From DATAEE01 sp963725145 (GTDB lineage: Bacteria; Acidobacteriota; Vicinamibacteria; Vicinamibacterales; 2-12-FULL-66-21): 64,000 nt of DNA. The notes below the pieces were generated by a model. The model did not search any database. It was not told where the DNA came from and was given only the letters and a program-made list of their open reading frames with translations. The DNA is taken from the NCBI GenBank assembly GCA_963725145.1, contig CAVRXL010000012.1, forward strand, positions 1,426,001-1,490,000, given 5' to 3'. Position numbers and translations under genes: made by a program. This document shows positions 8,466-17,516 of this stretch, piece by piece (position 1 is the stretch's first letter; each line of letters starts with the position of its first letter).

Positions 8466-9596
8466 TCAATCGCGTCGCTGACGCGCCTGGCGTCGGACCA
8501 TGACCTCCCGCTGCGGGAATTGAATCTGAATCCCCTCACGCTCGAAACGGATCTTGACCCGGCGCCGCAGCTCGCGCGCGATGTCGAACTGCTTGAGCGG
8601 CACGGTCTTCATCCGTGACCGGATGACGACGTTCGCCTCGCCGAGCGACTCTATCCCCGCGACCTCCAGAGGTCCGAGGACAAACGGCTGGAACGCCTCG
8701 TCTTTCTGCAGCTCGTCGCCGATATCCTTCAGCACCTGAACGACGCGGTCCGTGTCCTGGCCGTAGGCCACCGGCACGTCCACGACCGCGTAGGCGTAGT
8801 CCATCGAGAGGTTGTCGAGCATCCGGATCTCGCCCGCGGGAACGATGTGCACGGTGCCGTCGAAATCGCGGAGCACGAGCGTACGGAGGTTGATCGCCTC
8901 GACGAGGCCGGACACGTTGTTGACGCGCGCGACGTCCCCCACGCGCACCTGGTTCTCGAGGATCAGGAAGAACCCGCTGATGATGTCGCGCACGAGCGTC
9001 TGAGCGCCGAAGCCGAGCGCGACTCCGGCGATCCCCGCCCCCGTGAGGAGCGGCATGATGTCGAGCCGCAGCTCGCGCAGGATCATCAGCAGCGCCACGG
9101 TGAGCACGAGCGCCGTGACGACGTTCTGAATCAGGCCGCCGAGCGTCCGCGCGCGCTTCGCACGCTCCAGGACGTCGAGCCCGGTCCCCTGGCTGATCTC
9201 GTGCTCGAACCGTCGCACGACCACGGCGACGATGCGCATCACCGCGTACGCCAGCACGATGACGAGCAGAATCCGCAGGCCGGAGCGGAAGAACCAGTCG
9301 ACGATCGCCCGCACCGGCAGCCCCGCGCGTGCCTGGACGCCGGCCAGCTCCAGCGACGGGAAGATCAATGCGATGAGGGAGAGCCAGAAGACCGCCCAGG
9401 CGACGATGCGAACCGGGCGCCGGATGGCGGGCGTCACGGCCGCCTCCTCGAGGCTGTCCCCGAGGATCGCGACGAGCGCCGCGCGCACGACTCTGGCCGC
9501 GAGCGTCGCGATGATCCAGGCGACGCCGACCGCCAGACCGGCGGCGACGAGGATGTCCCACCAGGAAAACGCGCCGGTGAAGAGTCGGCTCAACAT
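8466..9596 (-). CDS. Small-conductance mechanosensitive channel (MscS family)
   Basis: The start chosen is the ATG at 9596, which overlaps the stop of the upstream kinase (TGATG). The longer open frame upstream is antisense-like filler. The ~376-residue protein has an N-terminal membrane region with about four helices, then the MscS pore helix and beta domain. The diagnostic stretch contains GAGIAGVALGFGAQTLV, then VRVGDVARVNNVSGLVEAI and RDFDGTVHIVPAGEI. It gates in response to membrane tension and releases solutes under hypo-osmotic shock. It is the last gene of the minus-strand export operon and may be cotranscribed with the NtrY/NtrC-like pair. It ends 26 bp from the convergent kinase at 8439. 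Confidence 0.93.
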   Translation of the reverse strand: MLSRLFTGAFSWWDILVAAGLAVGVAWIIATLAARVVRAALVAILGDSLEEAAVTPAIRRPVRIVAWAVFWLSLIALIFPSLELAGVQARAGLPVRAIVDWFFRSGLRILLVIVLAYAVMRIVAVVVRRFEHEISQGTGLDVLERAKRARTLGGLIQNVVTALVLTVALLMILRELRLDIMPLLTGAGIAGVALGFGAQTLVRDIISGFFLILENQVRVGDVARVNNVSGLVEAINLRTLVLRDFDGTVHIVPAGEIRMLDNLSMDYAYAVVDVPVAYGQDTDRVVQVLKDIGDELQKDEAFQPFVLGPLEVAGIESLGEANVVIRSRMKTVPLKQFDIARELRRRVKIRFEREGIQIQFPQREVMVRRQARQRRD

Positions 9597-10999
9597 CAGT
9601 TCGCCGCCGCGGCGCCGGCGCTTGACGCCCGCGGGACCCTCGACTCCGGACCCGGCATTCTCAACACGAGCGGCAGGCGCAGCGCGGCCCGGCAGCCCCG
9701 CGCGGCGAGCCGGTTGTCCAGCGTCAGGCTGCCGCCGTGTGCCTCGGCGATCTGACGGCACAGCACGAGCCCGATGCCGGATCCGCCAGGTTTCGTCGTA
9801 AAGAACGGGACGAACAGGTTGGCGGTGTTCGGCAGGCCGGGCCCGTCATCCTCGACCCAGAGCTCCAGCGCGTCGGGCGCGCCGCCGAGACGGGCCCATC
9901 CGAGGCGGACCCCGCCCCCGGTCTCGCGGGACGCATCCACGGCGTTCCGCACGAGGTTGATGAGGAGCTGCTCGAGCTGGTCGCCATCCGCATGGATGGT
10001 CACGGCCGGCCCTGGCTGAATCGCGACCCCTTCGTGCCGTTCGAGGCCGACGACCCGCTGAACGAACGTCGAAACGTCGAGCGCCGCGAATTTCGGCGGC
10101 GGCAGGCGGGCGAGCCGCGCGTAGGCAGTCATGAACCGGCTCAGCGATTCCGAGCGTGCCGCAATGACGGCCAGGCCCCGGAGCGCATCCTCCTGCCAGT
10201 CTTCTGGCGGCGGGTCTCGCTCCAGGAGCGTCGCCAGGCTGCCGGCGATGGACTTGATCGGCGCCAGCGAGTTGTTCATCTCGTGGCCGATGACGCGGAT
10301 CAGCCGCTGCCACGCGAGCCGCTCTTCCTCGCGCAGCGCCTGGCTCAGATCGGAGAGCACCAGCATTTCGTGCGGCCGGCCCCCCTGCCGAAACGAGCTG
10401 CGGCGGATCTCCCACCGCCCCGGGCCCGCGGGGAAGGTCGCATTGAGCACCCGCGGCGTTTCACCCAGCAGCGAGTCGGCGAGGCCGAGCTCTGAGGAGT
10501 GCCGGCCCAGCAGCCGTTCGGCTGGCTGCCCGAGCAGCCGGGCGCCGGCCCTGTTGATGAACTTCAGAACGCCCTCTCCATCGAACGTGAAGACCGCAGC
10601 GTCGATCTCCGCCATGACTTTCCGCAGGAGCATCGTCGCTTCGAGCGCGCCCATGCGCTGATCCCGGAGCGTGTCCACGAGCGCGTTGACCTCGACCATG
10701 ACCTCGCCGAGCGGGTCGCCCTGGCGCGCGCCGCGCGCCCGGATCGAGAAGTCCCCCTCGCCGAGGGCGGCCAGCAGGTTGGACAGGGTCTGAAGGGGCA
10801 GCACGACGCGCTCGCGGAGCGCGAACACGAAGCCGAGACCGAAGCCCACGATGACCACGGTCAGCGTCCATTGCACCTTGGCGGTGTAGTCGCCGAGCCA
10901 GAGGAAGGCGAGCGCCGTGGCGGCCGCGGGCAGCCAGCCCGCGAACGCCATCAGGAGGACACGCCGGTCGTGGGTGATGCGCGGCTGGGGCGCGGGCAC
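9596..10999 (-). CDS. NtrY-like sensor histidine kinase
   Basis: This 467-residue protein has two N-terminal membrane helices (about 13-34 and 42-62), then HAMP (about 65-118), a PAS domain (about 125-215), HisKA with phospho-accepting His239 in IGHEMNNSLAPIKS, and HATPase_c (NLVRNAVDAS, EDDGPGLP, GSGIGLVLC). The HEMNNSLAPIK box is typical of NtrY-type kinases. Its partner is the NtrC-like activator encoded just upstream, and together they should sense an envelope signal and activate sigma-54 promoters. A family A palindrome separates the two genes. The periplasmic loop between the two helices is very short, so sensing is probably within the membrane or cytoplasm. Confidence 0.9.
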   Translation of the reverse strand: MPAPQPRITHDRRVLLMAFAGWLPAAATALAFLWLGDYTAKVQWTLTVVIVGFGLGFVFALRERVVLPLQTLSNLLAALGEGDFSIRARGARQGDPLGEVMVEVNALVDTLRDQRMGALEATMLLRKVMAEIDAAVFTFDGEGVLKFINRAGARLLGQPAERLLGRHSSELGLADSLLGETPRVLNATFPAGPGRWEIRRSSFRQGGRPHEMLVLSDLSQALREEERLAWQRLIRVIGHEMNNSLAPIKSIAGSLATLLERDPPPEDWQEDALRGLAVIAARSESLSRFMTAYARLARLPPPKFAALDVSTFVQRVVGLERHEGVAIQPGPAVTIHADGDQLEQLLINLVRNAVDASRETGGGVRLGWARLGGAPDALELWVEDDGPGLPNTANLFVPFFTTKPGGSGIGLVLCRQIAEAHGGSLTLDNRLAARGCRAALRLPLVLRMPGPESRVPRASSAGAAAAN

Positions 11000-11032
11000 G
11001 AACCGATTATACGGCCCGGGTTATCCCGCCAC

Positions 11033-11053
11033 GCCCGGCCTGGAAGGCCGGGC
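11033..11053. repeat. Palindromic REP-like element, family A (second copy)
   Basis: Nine-base arms (GCCCGGCCT / AGGCCGGGC) surround a 3-bp centre between the NtrC-like and NtrY-like genes. Read on the minus strand it has the same GTAGG and CGT flanks as the copy at 271-288, with one compensated base-pair change in each arm. That preserves pairing. Confidence 0.75.
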
Positions 11054-11061
11054 CTACGCCG

Positions 11062-12468
11062 TCACAACCCGTATCGTTGTAGCCGCCGATACAGTGCGCT
11101 CCGGCTCAGCCCCAGGGCCTTTGCGGCCTGGCTCACGTTGCCGTCGTACCGCGTCATCGCCTTCTTGATGAGGAAGCACTCGACCTCTTCGAGGCTCATG
11201 TCCTCGAGGCGGCCGCCGCCGGCATCGCGTCCCGGCTTGAGCGCCAGATCCACGGGCCTGATCGTGGGACCCTGCGCCATCAGCACCGAGCGCTCGATGG
11301 CGTGATCCAGCTCGCGGACGTTCCCCGGCCAGGAATGTTCGAGCAGGCCCTGCATGGAGGTGGTATCGAAGCCGTTCAGCCGCTTGCGGTAACGCTGCGC
11401 ATGCTGACGCAGGAAATGCTGCGCGAGGAGCGGGATGTCCTCGCGGCGCTCGCGCAGCGCGGGCAGCCGGATCTCGATCGTGTTCAGCCGGAAGAGCAGG
11501 TCCTGCCGGAACCGGCTGGCGGCGATCTCCTCTGCAATGCCGGCGTTCGTTGCCGAGAGGATCCGCGTGTTGACGCGGCGCGTGCGCGACGATCCCAGCC
11601 GCTCGAACTCGCCGGTTTCGATCACGCGCAGCAGCTTGGCCTGCTGGCTCAAGGGCACGTTGGCGATCTCGTCGAGGAACAGCGTCCCGCCGTCCGCCAG
11701 CTCGAACCGGCCCACGCGGTCCGCCTTGGCGTCGGTGAACGCGCCGCGCACGTGGCCGAACAGCTCCGACTCGAAGACACCTTCCGACACGCCGCCCGCG
11801 TTCACGGTGACCATCGGGCGCGATGCCCGCGTCGAGACCGCGTGGATCGCCTGCGCGACGAGCCCTTTGCCCGTGCCGTTTTCTCCGAGGATCAGGACGT
11901 TCGCGTCCGAGGGCCCGACCCGGGCGATGACCTGGAGGATGTTCTGCATCGCCGGCGACTCGGCGACGATCTTCGGCCGCCCCTCGCCGCGGAGCAGCCA
12001 GTTCTCGGCCTCGAGCCGCTGCCCCTTGCGCAGCGCCTGGCTCAGCTCGATCTGCGTCCGGAGGATCGCCAGCAGCCGCGCGTTGTCCCATGGTTTCTGG
12101 ATGAAGTCCCGCGCGCCGCGGCGCATCGCTTCCACCGCCAGCTCGACGCTGCCCCAGGCCGTCATCACCACGATCGGCAGCGTGTTGTCGATGTTCTGGA
12201 TCCGCGTCAGCAGGTCGAGGCCTTCCTCACCCGACGTCGTATCGCGCGCGTAGTTCAGGTCCATCAGGATGACGTCGAACTCCCGCGCGTCGAGCGCGGC
12301 GAGGATGCCGGCAGGGGAGTTGGCCGTCTCGAGATGGAAGCCCTCGCCTTTGAGGAGCAACCGCAGCGCTTCCAGCACGTCCGCCTGATCGTCGGCGACC
12401 AGGATCCTGGCCCCCGCCGGACGCATCATTGGTTTCGAAGCCGTCTTGTCGATCACGGTTTCACTCAT
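11062..12468 (-). CDS. Sigma-54-dependent response regulator (NtrC family) with GAFTDA loop
   Basis: This 468-residue activator has a receiver (about 21-140, phospho-acceptor Asp70 in ILMDLN), an AAA+ domain (about 165-390) and a Fis-type HTH at the C-terminus (VSQAAKALGLSRSALYRRL). Walker A is GENGTGKG (195-202) and Walker B GTLFLDE (261-267). The sigma-54 contact loop reads GAFTDA (242-247) instead of GAFTGA. Fis-type HTH proteins of this class bind enhancers. The likely target is its own export operon or envelope genes. It starts 43 bases after the downstream end of the ADOP permease gene, with a palindrome in the gap, and is followed by the NtrY-like kinase. Confidence 0.93.
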   Translation of the reverse strand: MSETVIDKTASKPMMRPAGARILVADDQADVLEALRLLLKGEGFHLETANSPAGILAALDAREFDVILMDLNYARDTTSGEEGLDLLTRIQNIDNTLPIVVMTAWGSVELAVEAMRRGARDFIQKPWDNARLLAILRTQIELSQALRKGQRLEAENWLLRGEGRPKIVAESPAMQNILQVIARVGPSDANVLILGENGTGKGLVAQAIHAVSTRASRPMVTVNAGGVSEGVFESELFGHVRGAFTDAKADRVGRFELADGGTLFLDEIANVPLSQQAKLLRVIETGEFERLGSSRTRRVNTRILSATNAGIAEEIAASRFRQDLLFRLNTIEIRLPALRERREDIPLLAQHFLRQHAQRYRKRLNGFDTTSMQGLLEHSWPGNVRELDHAIERSVLMAQGPTIRPVDLALKPGRDAGGGRLEDMSLEEVECFLIKKAMTRYDGNVSQAAKALGLSRSALYRRLQRYGL

Positions 12469-12489
12469 AGTCCCATGTCCCTAGTCCCT

Positions 12490-12514
12490 GTAGGGGTTCG
12501 CGAACCGCCCCTAC
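12490..12514. repeat. Palindromic REP-like element, family C
   Basis: Arms GTAGGGG and CCCCTAC enclose an inner palindrome GGTTCGCGAACC between the ADOP permease stop and the NtrC-like start. The copy at 17484-17507 has the same GTAGGGGCG...TTCGCGAA...CGCCCCT plan. The repeat covers the permease stop codon. Confidence 0.75.
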
Positions 12515-14991
12515 TCGTATCGCAACGCAACGAGCGGATCGATCGACGCCGCTCGCCGGGCGGGGAGCCACGTCGCCAACCCGGCGACGACGGCCAGGAG
12601 CAGCGCCGTGCCGAAGAACGTCATCGGGTCGAAGGGCCTGACGCCCACGAGCAAATCGCCGATCTGCCGGCTGGCCAGCGTCACCACGGCGAGTCCGATA
12701 GCGAAACCAACCGCGAGTCCCACCGCGATGAGCGTCATGCCCTGGCCCAGCACCAGCCCGACCACGTTTGCGCGGCTGGCGCCGAGAGCCACCCGGACGC
12801 CGATTTCCCGCGTGCGCTGCGTCACCGAATAGCTGGCTACCCCGTACAGCCCGATGGCCGCCAACCCGAGCGCCAGCAGGCCGAACGAGCCGAGCAATGT
12901 GACCATCAGGCGCTGCTGGCCGAGCGTCTGGCTGACCTGCTCGCCCAGTGTTTGGACGTTCAACACCGACAACCGGTTATCCAGCTGCCTGATTTCGGCC
13001 TGGACCGCCCTCGCCTGGCCTGCGGCATCTCCGCCGGCCCGCACGAGAATCGTCGCCGCCGGCGTGTAGGCCTGCGTGATGGGCTGGTAGATGAACGGTG
13101 TCGGATCTTCCGCGAGCCCGTTGTACTTCGCATCGCGCGCGATGCCGACGATGGTCCGATATTCCTCGTCGCCGAAGAACTTGAACCGCTTGCCGATCGC
13201 GTCCTCGCCCTTCCAGAACCGGTCCGCCATCGTCTTGTTGATGACCACGACATCCGGCGCGTCCTCATCGTCGTCCGGGGTGAAGTCGCGTCCGCGCTCG
13301 AGCGGAATGCCGAGCGTTTGGAAGTATCGCGGGCTCACCGGGTTGACCTGCACGAGGATGCGATCGTTTTCCGAGGTCTCACGGCCTTCGAGGAACACGC
13401 TGCGCAGGAATCCCTGATTGCCGAACGGCGGGCCCTGAGCGATAGCCGCCGACCGGACGCCCGGCAGCCCCTGGACCCGCTCGACGATCTGGCGATAAAA
13501 GAGCTGCCCGCGCTCGGGCGTATACCCCTCGCGGCCGAGGTTGAACGAGGCCATCATCACGCCGTCGGTCTCGAAGCCGGGATCGATGTTCTGCGTCTGG
13601 CGGAGGCTGCGCAGGAAGAGACCCGCCGCCACCAGCGCGACGAGCGATAGGGCCACCTGCGAGATGACGAGCCCTTTCCGGAGGTTCAGCCACCGCAGAA
13701 ACCGGCGTGGCGAGTTGCCGGCCGAGGGGACCATCTCGTTCTTCAGGACCGGCACGATTTCGGTGCGCGTCGCCTGAAGCGCCGGAGCCAGCCCGAACAG
13801 CAGGCCGGTCAGGACGGAGACGACGAGCGCGAAGGTCAACACTTTCGGGTCCAGCCCGAGATTGATCAGCACGTTGGCCGGAATCGGGATGTCGATCGCC
13901 CGAAGCGCGTCGAGCGTCCAGAAGGCCACGACGAGCCCGGCGCCGCCGCCGACGAGCGCCAGGAGCACGCTCTCCGTGAGGAGCTGCCGCACGAGCCGGC
14001 TGCGTCTGGCGCCGAGCGCCAGGCGCATCGCGATTTCGCGGCGGCGCGCGGTCGCACGCGCGAGGAGCAGGTTCGCGATGTTGGCGCAGGCGATCAGAAG
14101 GACCAGGCCGACGATCACCATCAACAGCGTGGCAATGGTGGCGATCTGGTTGCCACCACCGCCGCCCGGGTTGGTCCGCGCCTCGATGAGCGGCATGACG
14201 CCGGCCGAGCGACCCTTGTTGTCCTTGGGGTAGCTCGACTCGAGCTGCGCGGCAATCGTCTTGAGGTTCGCGTCCGCCTGCGCGACGGTCTGGCCTGGTT
14301 TCAGCCTGCCGAACGCGAACAGGAAGAGCCCGCGGCGCTGTTCGTACCAGTCGAACCCCGGCTGCATCACGTCGTGCATCATCATCGGCACCCACATGTC
14401 GGGCGCGCCGAAGAGGAATGTTCCAGTGAAGCCTTCCGCGGCGACGCCGACGACCGCGAACGGCTGCCGGTTCAGCGTGATCGACTTCCCGACGATCGCC
14501 GGGTCGCCGCCAAAGCGGCGCTGCCACAGGCCGTGGCTCAACACGACGACCGGGCGCGACCCGAGGGTCGCGTCTTCATCCGGCAGAAACGTCCGTCCGA
14601 GCGCGGGCTTCATGCCCAGCACGTCGAAGTAGTTGCCCGTCACGACCTGACTGAGGACCTGCTCGGACGTCTGGTCGACGAGCATGTTGACCTGCGCGAA
14701 GGTCATCGCAGCGGTCCCCGAGAACACGCTGTTCTGATCCCGGATGTCCTTGAAGTTCAGGTGGGACATGGGCAGGTTGCCCGGATTGCGCTGGTCCGTC
14801 GTGAAGACCGACGCGAGCTCGGTCGGCGCCTCGACCGGGAACGGGCTGAACAGCATCGTCTGGACGAGGCTGAAGATGGCTGTGTTGGCCCCGATGCCGA
14901 GCGCGAGCGAGAGCACCGCGATCAGGCTGAAGGCCTTGCTCCGCAGCATCATCCGCGCGCCGTACTTCAGATCTTTCAGGAGGTTTTCCAT
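12511..14991 (-). CDS. ABC transporter permease, MacB/FtsX type (ADOP family), second of two
   Basis: The start chosen is the ATG giving MENLLKDLKYGARMMLRSKAFS, the usual N-terminus of the family; upstream codons are filler. The 826-residue protein has an N-terminal membrane helix (about 20-45), a large periplasmic MacB-type domain, and an FtsX helix bundle around 280-400 (VLLIACANIANLLLARATARRREIAMRLALGA). A second periplasmic domain and a second FtsX bundle end in RTREIGVRVALGAS and the LPARRAASIDPLVALRYE tail. This duplicated layout is the acidobacterial duplicated permease (ADOP). These transporters couple cytoplasmic ATP hydrolysis to movements of periplasmic parts and often export lipids, peptides or drugs. 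Here an ATPase and an adaptor are encoded in the same operon. Confidence 0.92.
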   Translation of the reverse strand: MENLLKDLKYGARMMLRSKAFSLIAVLSLALGIGANTAIFSLVQTMLFSPFPVEAPTELASVFTTDQRNPGNLPMSHLNFKDIRDQNSVFSGTAAMTFAQVNMLVDQTSEQVLSQVVTGNYFDVLGMKPALGRTFLPDEDATLGSRPVVVLSHGLWQRRFGGDPAIVGKSITLNRQPFAVVGVAAEGFTGTFLFGAPDMWVPMMMHDVMQPGFDWYEQRRGLFLFAFGRLKPGQTVAQADANLKTIAAQLESSYPKDNKGRSAGVMPLIEARTNPGGGGGNQIATIATLLMVIVGLVLLIACANIANLLLARATARRREIAMRLALGARRSRLVRQLLTESVLLALVGGGAGLVVAFWTLDALRAIDIPIPANVLINLGLDPKVLTFALVVSVLTGLLFGLAPALQATRTEIVPVLKNEMVPSAGNSPRRFLRWLNLRKGLVISQVALSLVALVAAGLFLRSLRQTQNIDPGFETDGVMMASFNLGREGYTPERGQLFYRQIVERVQGLPGVRSAAIAQGPPFGNQGFLRSVFLEGRETSENDRILVQVNPVSPRYFQTLGIPLERGRDFTPDDDEDAPDVVVINKTMADRFWKGEDAIGKRFKFFGDEEYRTIVGIARDAKYNGLAEDPTPFIYQPITQAYTPAATILVRAGGDAAGQARAVQAEIRQLDNRLSVLNVQTLGEQVSQTLGQQRLMVTLLGSFGLLALGLAAIGLYGVASYSVTQRTREIGVRVALGASRANVVGLVLGQGMTLIAVGLAVGFAIGLAVVTLASRQIGDLLVGVRPFDPMTFFGTALLLAVVAGLATWLPARRAASIDPLVALRYE

Positions 14992-15034
14992 CTTGTTTGG
15001 CGCCCGACCTAAGAGGTCCGCCCTCCGCGCGCGC

Positions 15035-17458
15035 TTATTCGTGCCGCAGCGCGATGACCGGGTCGACTCGCGTCGCGCGGAGCGCCGGAACGTAACCGGC
15101 AAACGCCGCGATTACCACCAGTGTGCCGGCGACGATGACGAACGTCGAGACGTCCATCGAGACGACGCCGAACATGGTGGCGGCGAGGAGCCGGCCGAGC
15201 CCGAAGGCGCCGACGAGCCCGATCGCGACGCCGATGCCGGCAAGCGTGAGCGTGTGCCGCACGACGAGGCTCAGAACGTCGCGCCTGGCCGCGCCGAGCG
15301 CGATCCGCACGCCGAACTCGTGCGTGCGCTGGGAGACGCCGTAAGCGATGACCGCATACACGCCGACGGCGGCGAGAATGAGCGCGATGACGGCAAAGAC
15401 CGTCATCATGATCCAGATGTAGGACAGGCCGATCGACGAGTCTTTGATGACCCTTTCCATGGATCGCACCCGGAAGAGCGGCTGCTGAGGATCGACGGCA
15501 GCGAACTCCTCACGGACGATCGGCGCGATGGCGGTCGGATCCCCCGAGCGCACCCGCGCAACCACCACCATGCCAAGCTGCGGCGCCTGCTCGAACGGGA
15601 GGTAGAACGCCGGGCCGCGCTCGTTGCTGAACCAGTGGTGCAGCACGTCGCCGACCACGCCAACAACCGTAATCCAGGGCCCGGGCGACTCGAGAGGTCC
15701 TGCCTTGAACCGCTTGCCGACCGCATCCTGGTCGGGCCAGAAGCGCCGCGCCATCTGGTCGCTGATCACGGCCACGCTCTGCGTCGTCGTGTTGTCGGCC
15801 TCCGTCAGGAAGCGCCCGCGGAGGAGCCTGATCCGCATGACCCGGAAATAGTCCGGAGTAACCGACCGGATGGCCGCGCTTGGAACGTTGCCGGGCTCGG
15901 CCGGCGGTTGCCCCTCGATGACGACGGTGCTCGATCGGTTGTCGTTGTTCGCCGGAATGATGCTGCTGGCCGCGGCCGATTCGATCTGGGGCGCGGCAGA
16001 CAGGCGGGGCAGCAGGCTTCGGAAAAACTGCCGCCGCGCGTCTTCCTCGCGATACTTCCCTTCGGGCAGCACGAGGTTTGCCGCCAGGACGCCGGCAGGC
16101 TCGAACCCCCGCTCGGCATTGATCAGCCGGAACGCGCCGCGGACCAGGAGACCGGCCGACACGAGCAGCATCAGCGCGAGCGCCACTTCGGCGACCACCA
16201 GCGCCGCGCGCATCCGCGCACGTCCAGGCGCCGCCGTGCGTCCGCCTTCCTTGAGCGTCTCACCGAGCTGGGAGTGGCTCCCCTGCCACGCGGGCGCCAG
16301 GCCGAATATCAAGCCGGCGAGAACGCCGACGGTCGTCGTGAAGGCGAGGATCCGACCGTCGACGTCGATGTCGTTCCAGCCGTAGACGAATCGGCGGATG
16401 GTGGCGGGCATGCCCTCGCGAATCAGGTCGATTCCGATTGACGCCACGAGCAGCGACAGCCCCGCGCCAACGAGCGCCAGGACCACGCTTTCCGTCAGGA
16501 GCTGACGGACGAGACGCCAGCGCGACGCGCCGAGCGCCTGCCGGAGCGCGAGCTCTTTCTGGCGGCTCGAGCCGCGCGCGAGCAGCAGGTTCGCGACGTT
16601 CGCGCAGGCGATGAGGAGCACGAACAACGCCGTGCCCTGCAGAACGCCGAGGAACTCGGCGTTGCCTTCATCCTGCACACCTTCGACCAGCGGAATGGTA
16701 TCGCCGCTCATCCCGGTATTGGCCTGCGGATACTGCTTCTCGAGTTGTGCCGTGATGAGCCGCAGCTCGGCATCCGCCATCTCCACGGAGACGCCCGACT
16801 TCAGCCGGCCGACGACCGACAGGTAGCGCCCGCGGCGATTGGCGGCTGCCTCGGCGTCGAACGCGAGCGGCGCCCAGACTTCGGTGGAGTACGGAAAGCC
16901 AAAGCCCGCCGGACCTACGCCGATGATCGTGTACGGAATCGAGTCCAGGTGAATCGTCTTCTGGAGGATCGACGGGTCGCTGCCGTAGCGGCGCTGCCAG
17001 AGCTCGTTGCTCAGGACGGCGACTTTATCGCGCCCGGGCGTCTCCTCGTCGTCATTGAACGCGCGGCCCAGGGTTGGTGTAATGCCGAGGGTTCGGAAAA
17101 AGCTCGCCGACACCTGAAAGCCCTGGACACGCTCGGGGTCGCCACCGCCGCCCGTCAAGTTGACGTCCCAGTATGCCAACGCCGCGACCGACTCGTACGA
17201 CTTCGTCTGCGCGCGCCAGTCGAGAAAGTTGGCAGGGGAGACCGACAGCTTGAAATCGCCGCGCTGCGGACGCGACTGGGACAGATCCACGAGCCGGTCG
17301 AGGTCCGCGAACGGCAGCGGACGAAGCATCATCGCGTCGACGACGGAAAAGACTGCCGCGTTCGCGCCGATGCCCAGCGCCAGCGCGACGACGGCGGCCG
17401 TCGTCGGTCCCTTGTGTTTGATCAACAGCCGGAGGGCGTGGCGTAGGTCCCTGAGCAT
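15035..17458 (-). CDS. ABC transporter permease, MacB/FtsX type (ADOP family), first of two
   Basis: The ATG at 17458 gives MLRDLRHALRLLIKHKGPTTAAVVALALGIGANAAVF, a standard ADOP N-terminus. The ~807-residue protein has the same two-fold MacB_PCD plus FtsX arrangement as its downstream neighbour (first bundle LLIACANVANLLLARGSSRQKELALRQALGAS, last bundle RTHEFGVRIALGAAR, tail LRATRVDPVIALRHE). It lies between the ATPase gene and the second ADOP gene. The two permeases are clearly diverged from each other, so this is an old duplication. They could form a heterodimer or work as separate pumps on the one ATPase. Confidence 0.92.
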   Translation of the reverse strand: MLRDLRHALRLLIKHKGPTTAAVVALALGIGANAAVFSVVDAMMLRPLPFADLDRLVDLSQSRPQRGDFKLSVSPANFLDWRAQTKSYESVAALAYWDVNLTGGGGDPERVQGFQVSASFFRTLGITPTLGRAFNDDEETPGRDKVAVLSNELWQRRYGSDPSILQKTIHLDSIPYTIIGVGPAGFGFPYSTEVWAPLAFDAEAAANRRGRYLSVVGRLKSGVSVEMADAELRLITAQLEKQYPQANTGMSGDTIPLVEGVQDEGNAEFLGVLQGTALFVLLIACANVANLLLARGSSRQKELALRQALGASRWRLVRQLLTESVVLALVGAGLSLLVASIGIDLIREGMPATIRRFVYGWNDIDVDGRILAFTTTVGVLAGLIFGLAPAWQGSHSQLGETLKEGGRTAAPGRARMRAALVVAEVALALMLLVSAGLLVRGAFRLINAERGFEPAGVLAANLVLPEGKYREEDARRQFFRSLLPRLSAAPQIESAAASSIIPANNDNRSSTVVIEGQPPAEPGNVPSAAIRSVTPDYFRVMRIRLLRGRFLTEADNTTTQSVAVISDQMARRFWPDQDAVGKRFKAGPLESPGPWITVVGVVGDVLHHWFSNERGPAFYLPFEQAPQLGMVVVARVRSGDPTAIAPIVREEFAAVDPQQPLFRVRSMERVIKDSSIGLSYIWIMMTVFAVIALILAAVGVYAVIAYGVSQRTHEFGVRIALGAARRDVLSLVVRHTLTLAGIGVAIGLVGAFGLGRLLAATMFGVVSMDVSTFVIVAGTLVVIAAFAGYVPALRATRVDPVIALRHE

Positions 17459-17483
17459 GTCAGGCCAGGAGGAGGTAGAGGGT

Positions 17484-17507
17484 AGGGGCGCTTCGCGAAG
17501 CGCCCCT
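17484..17507. repeat. Perfect 24-bp palindrome, family C (second copy)
   Basis: AGGGGCGCTTCG and its exact reverse complement abut between the ABC ATPase stop and the first permease start. On the minus strand it is preceded by GCAGGGGCGC, close to the GTAGGGG flank of the 12490 copy. A stable hairpin here could tune expression of the permeases relative to the ATPase. Confidence 0.8.
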
Positions 17508-17516
17508 GCGATTCCC

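Noticed and set aside
11302..13650. Plus-strand open frame of 782 codons opposite the NtrC-like gene and ADOP permease
   Set aside because: Spans two real genes and their intergenic gap, has no recognisable domains, and has the charged low-complexity composition of an antisense frame.
14744..16441. Plus-strand open frame of 565 codons across the two ADOP genes
   Set aside because: Runs through a start region and a REP-like gap of minus-strand genes; composition is that of an antisense shadow.
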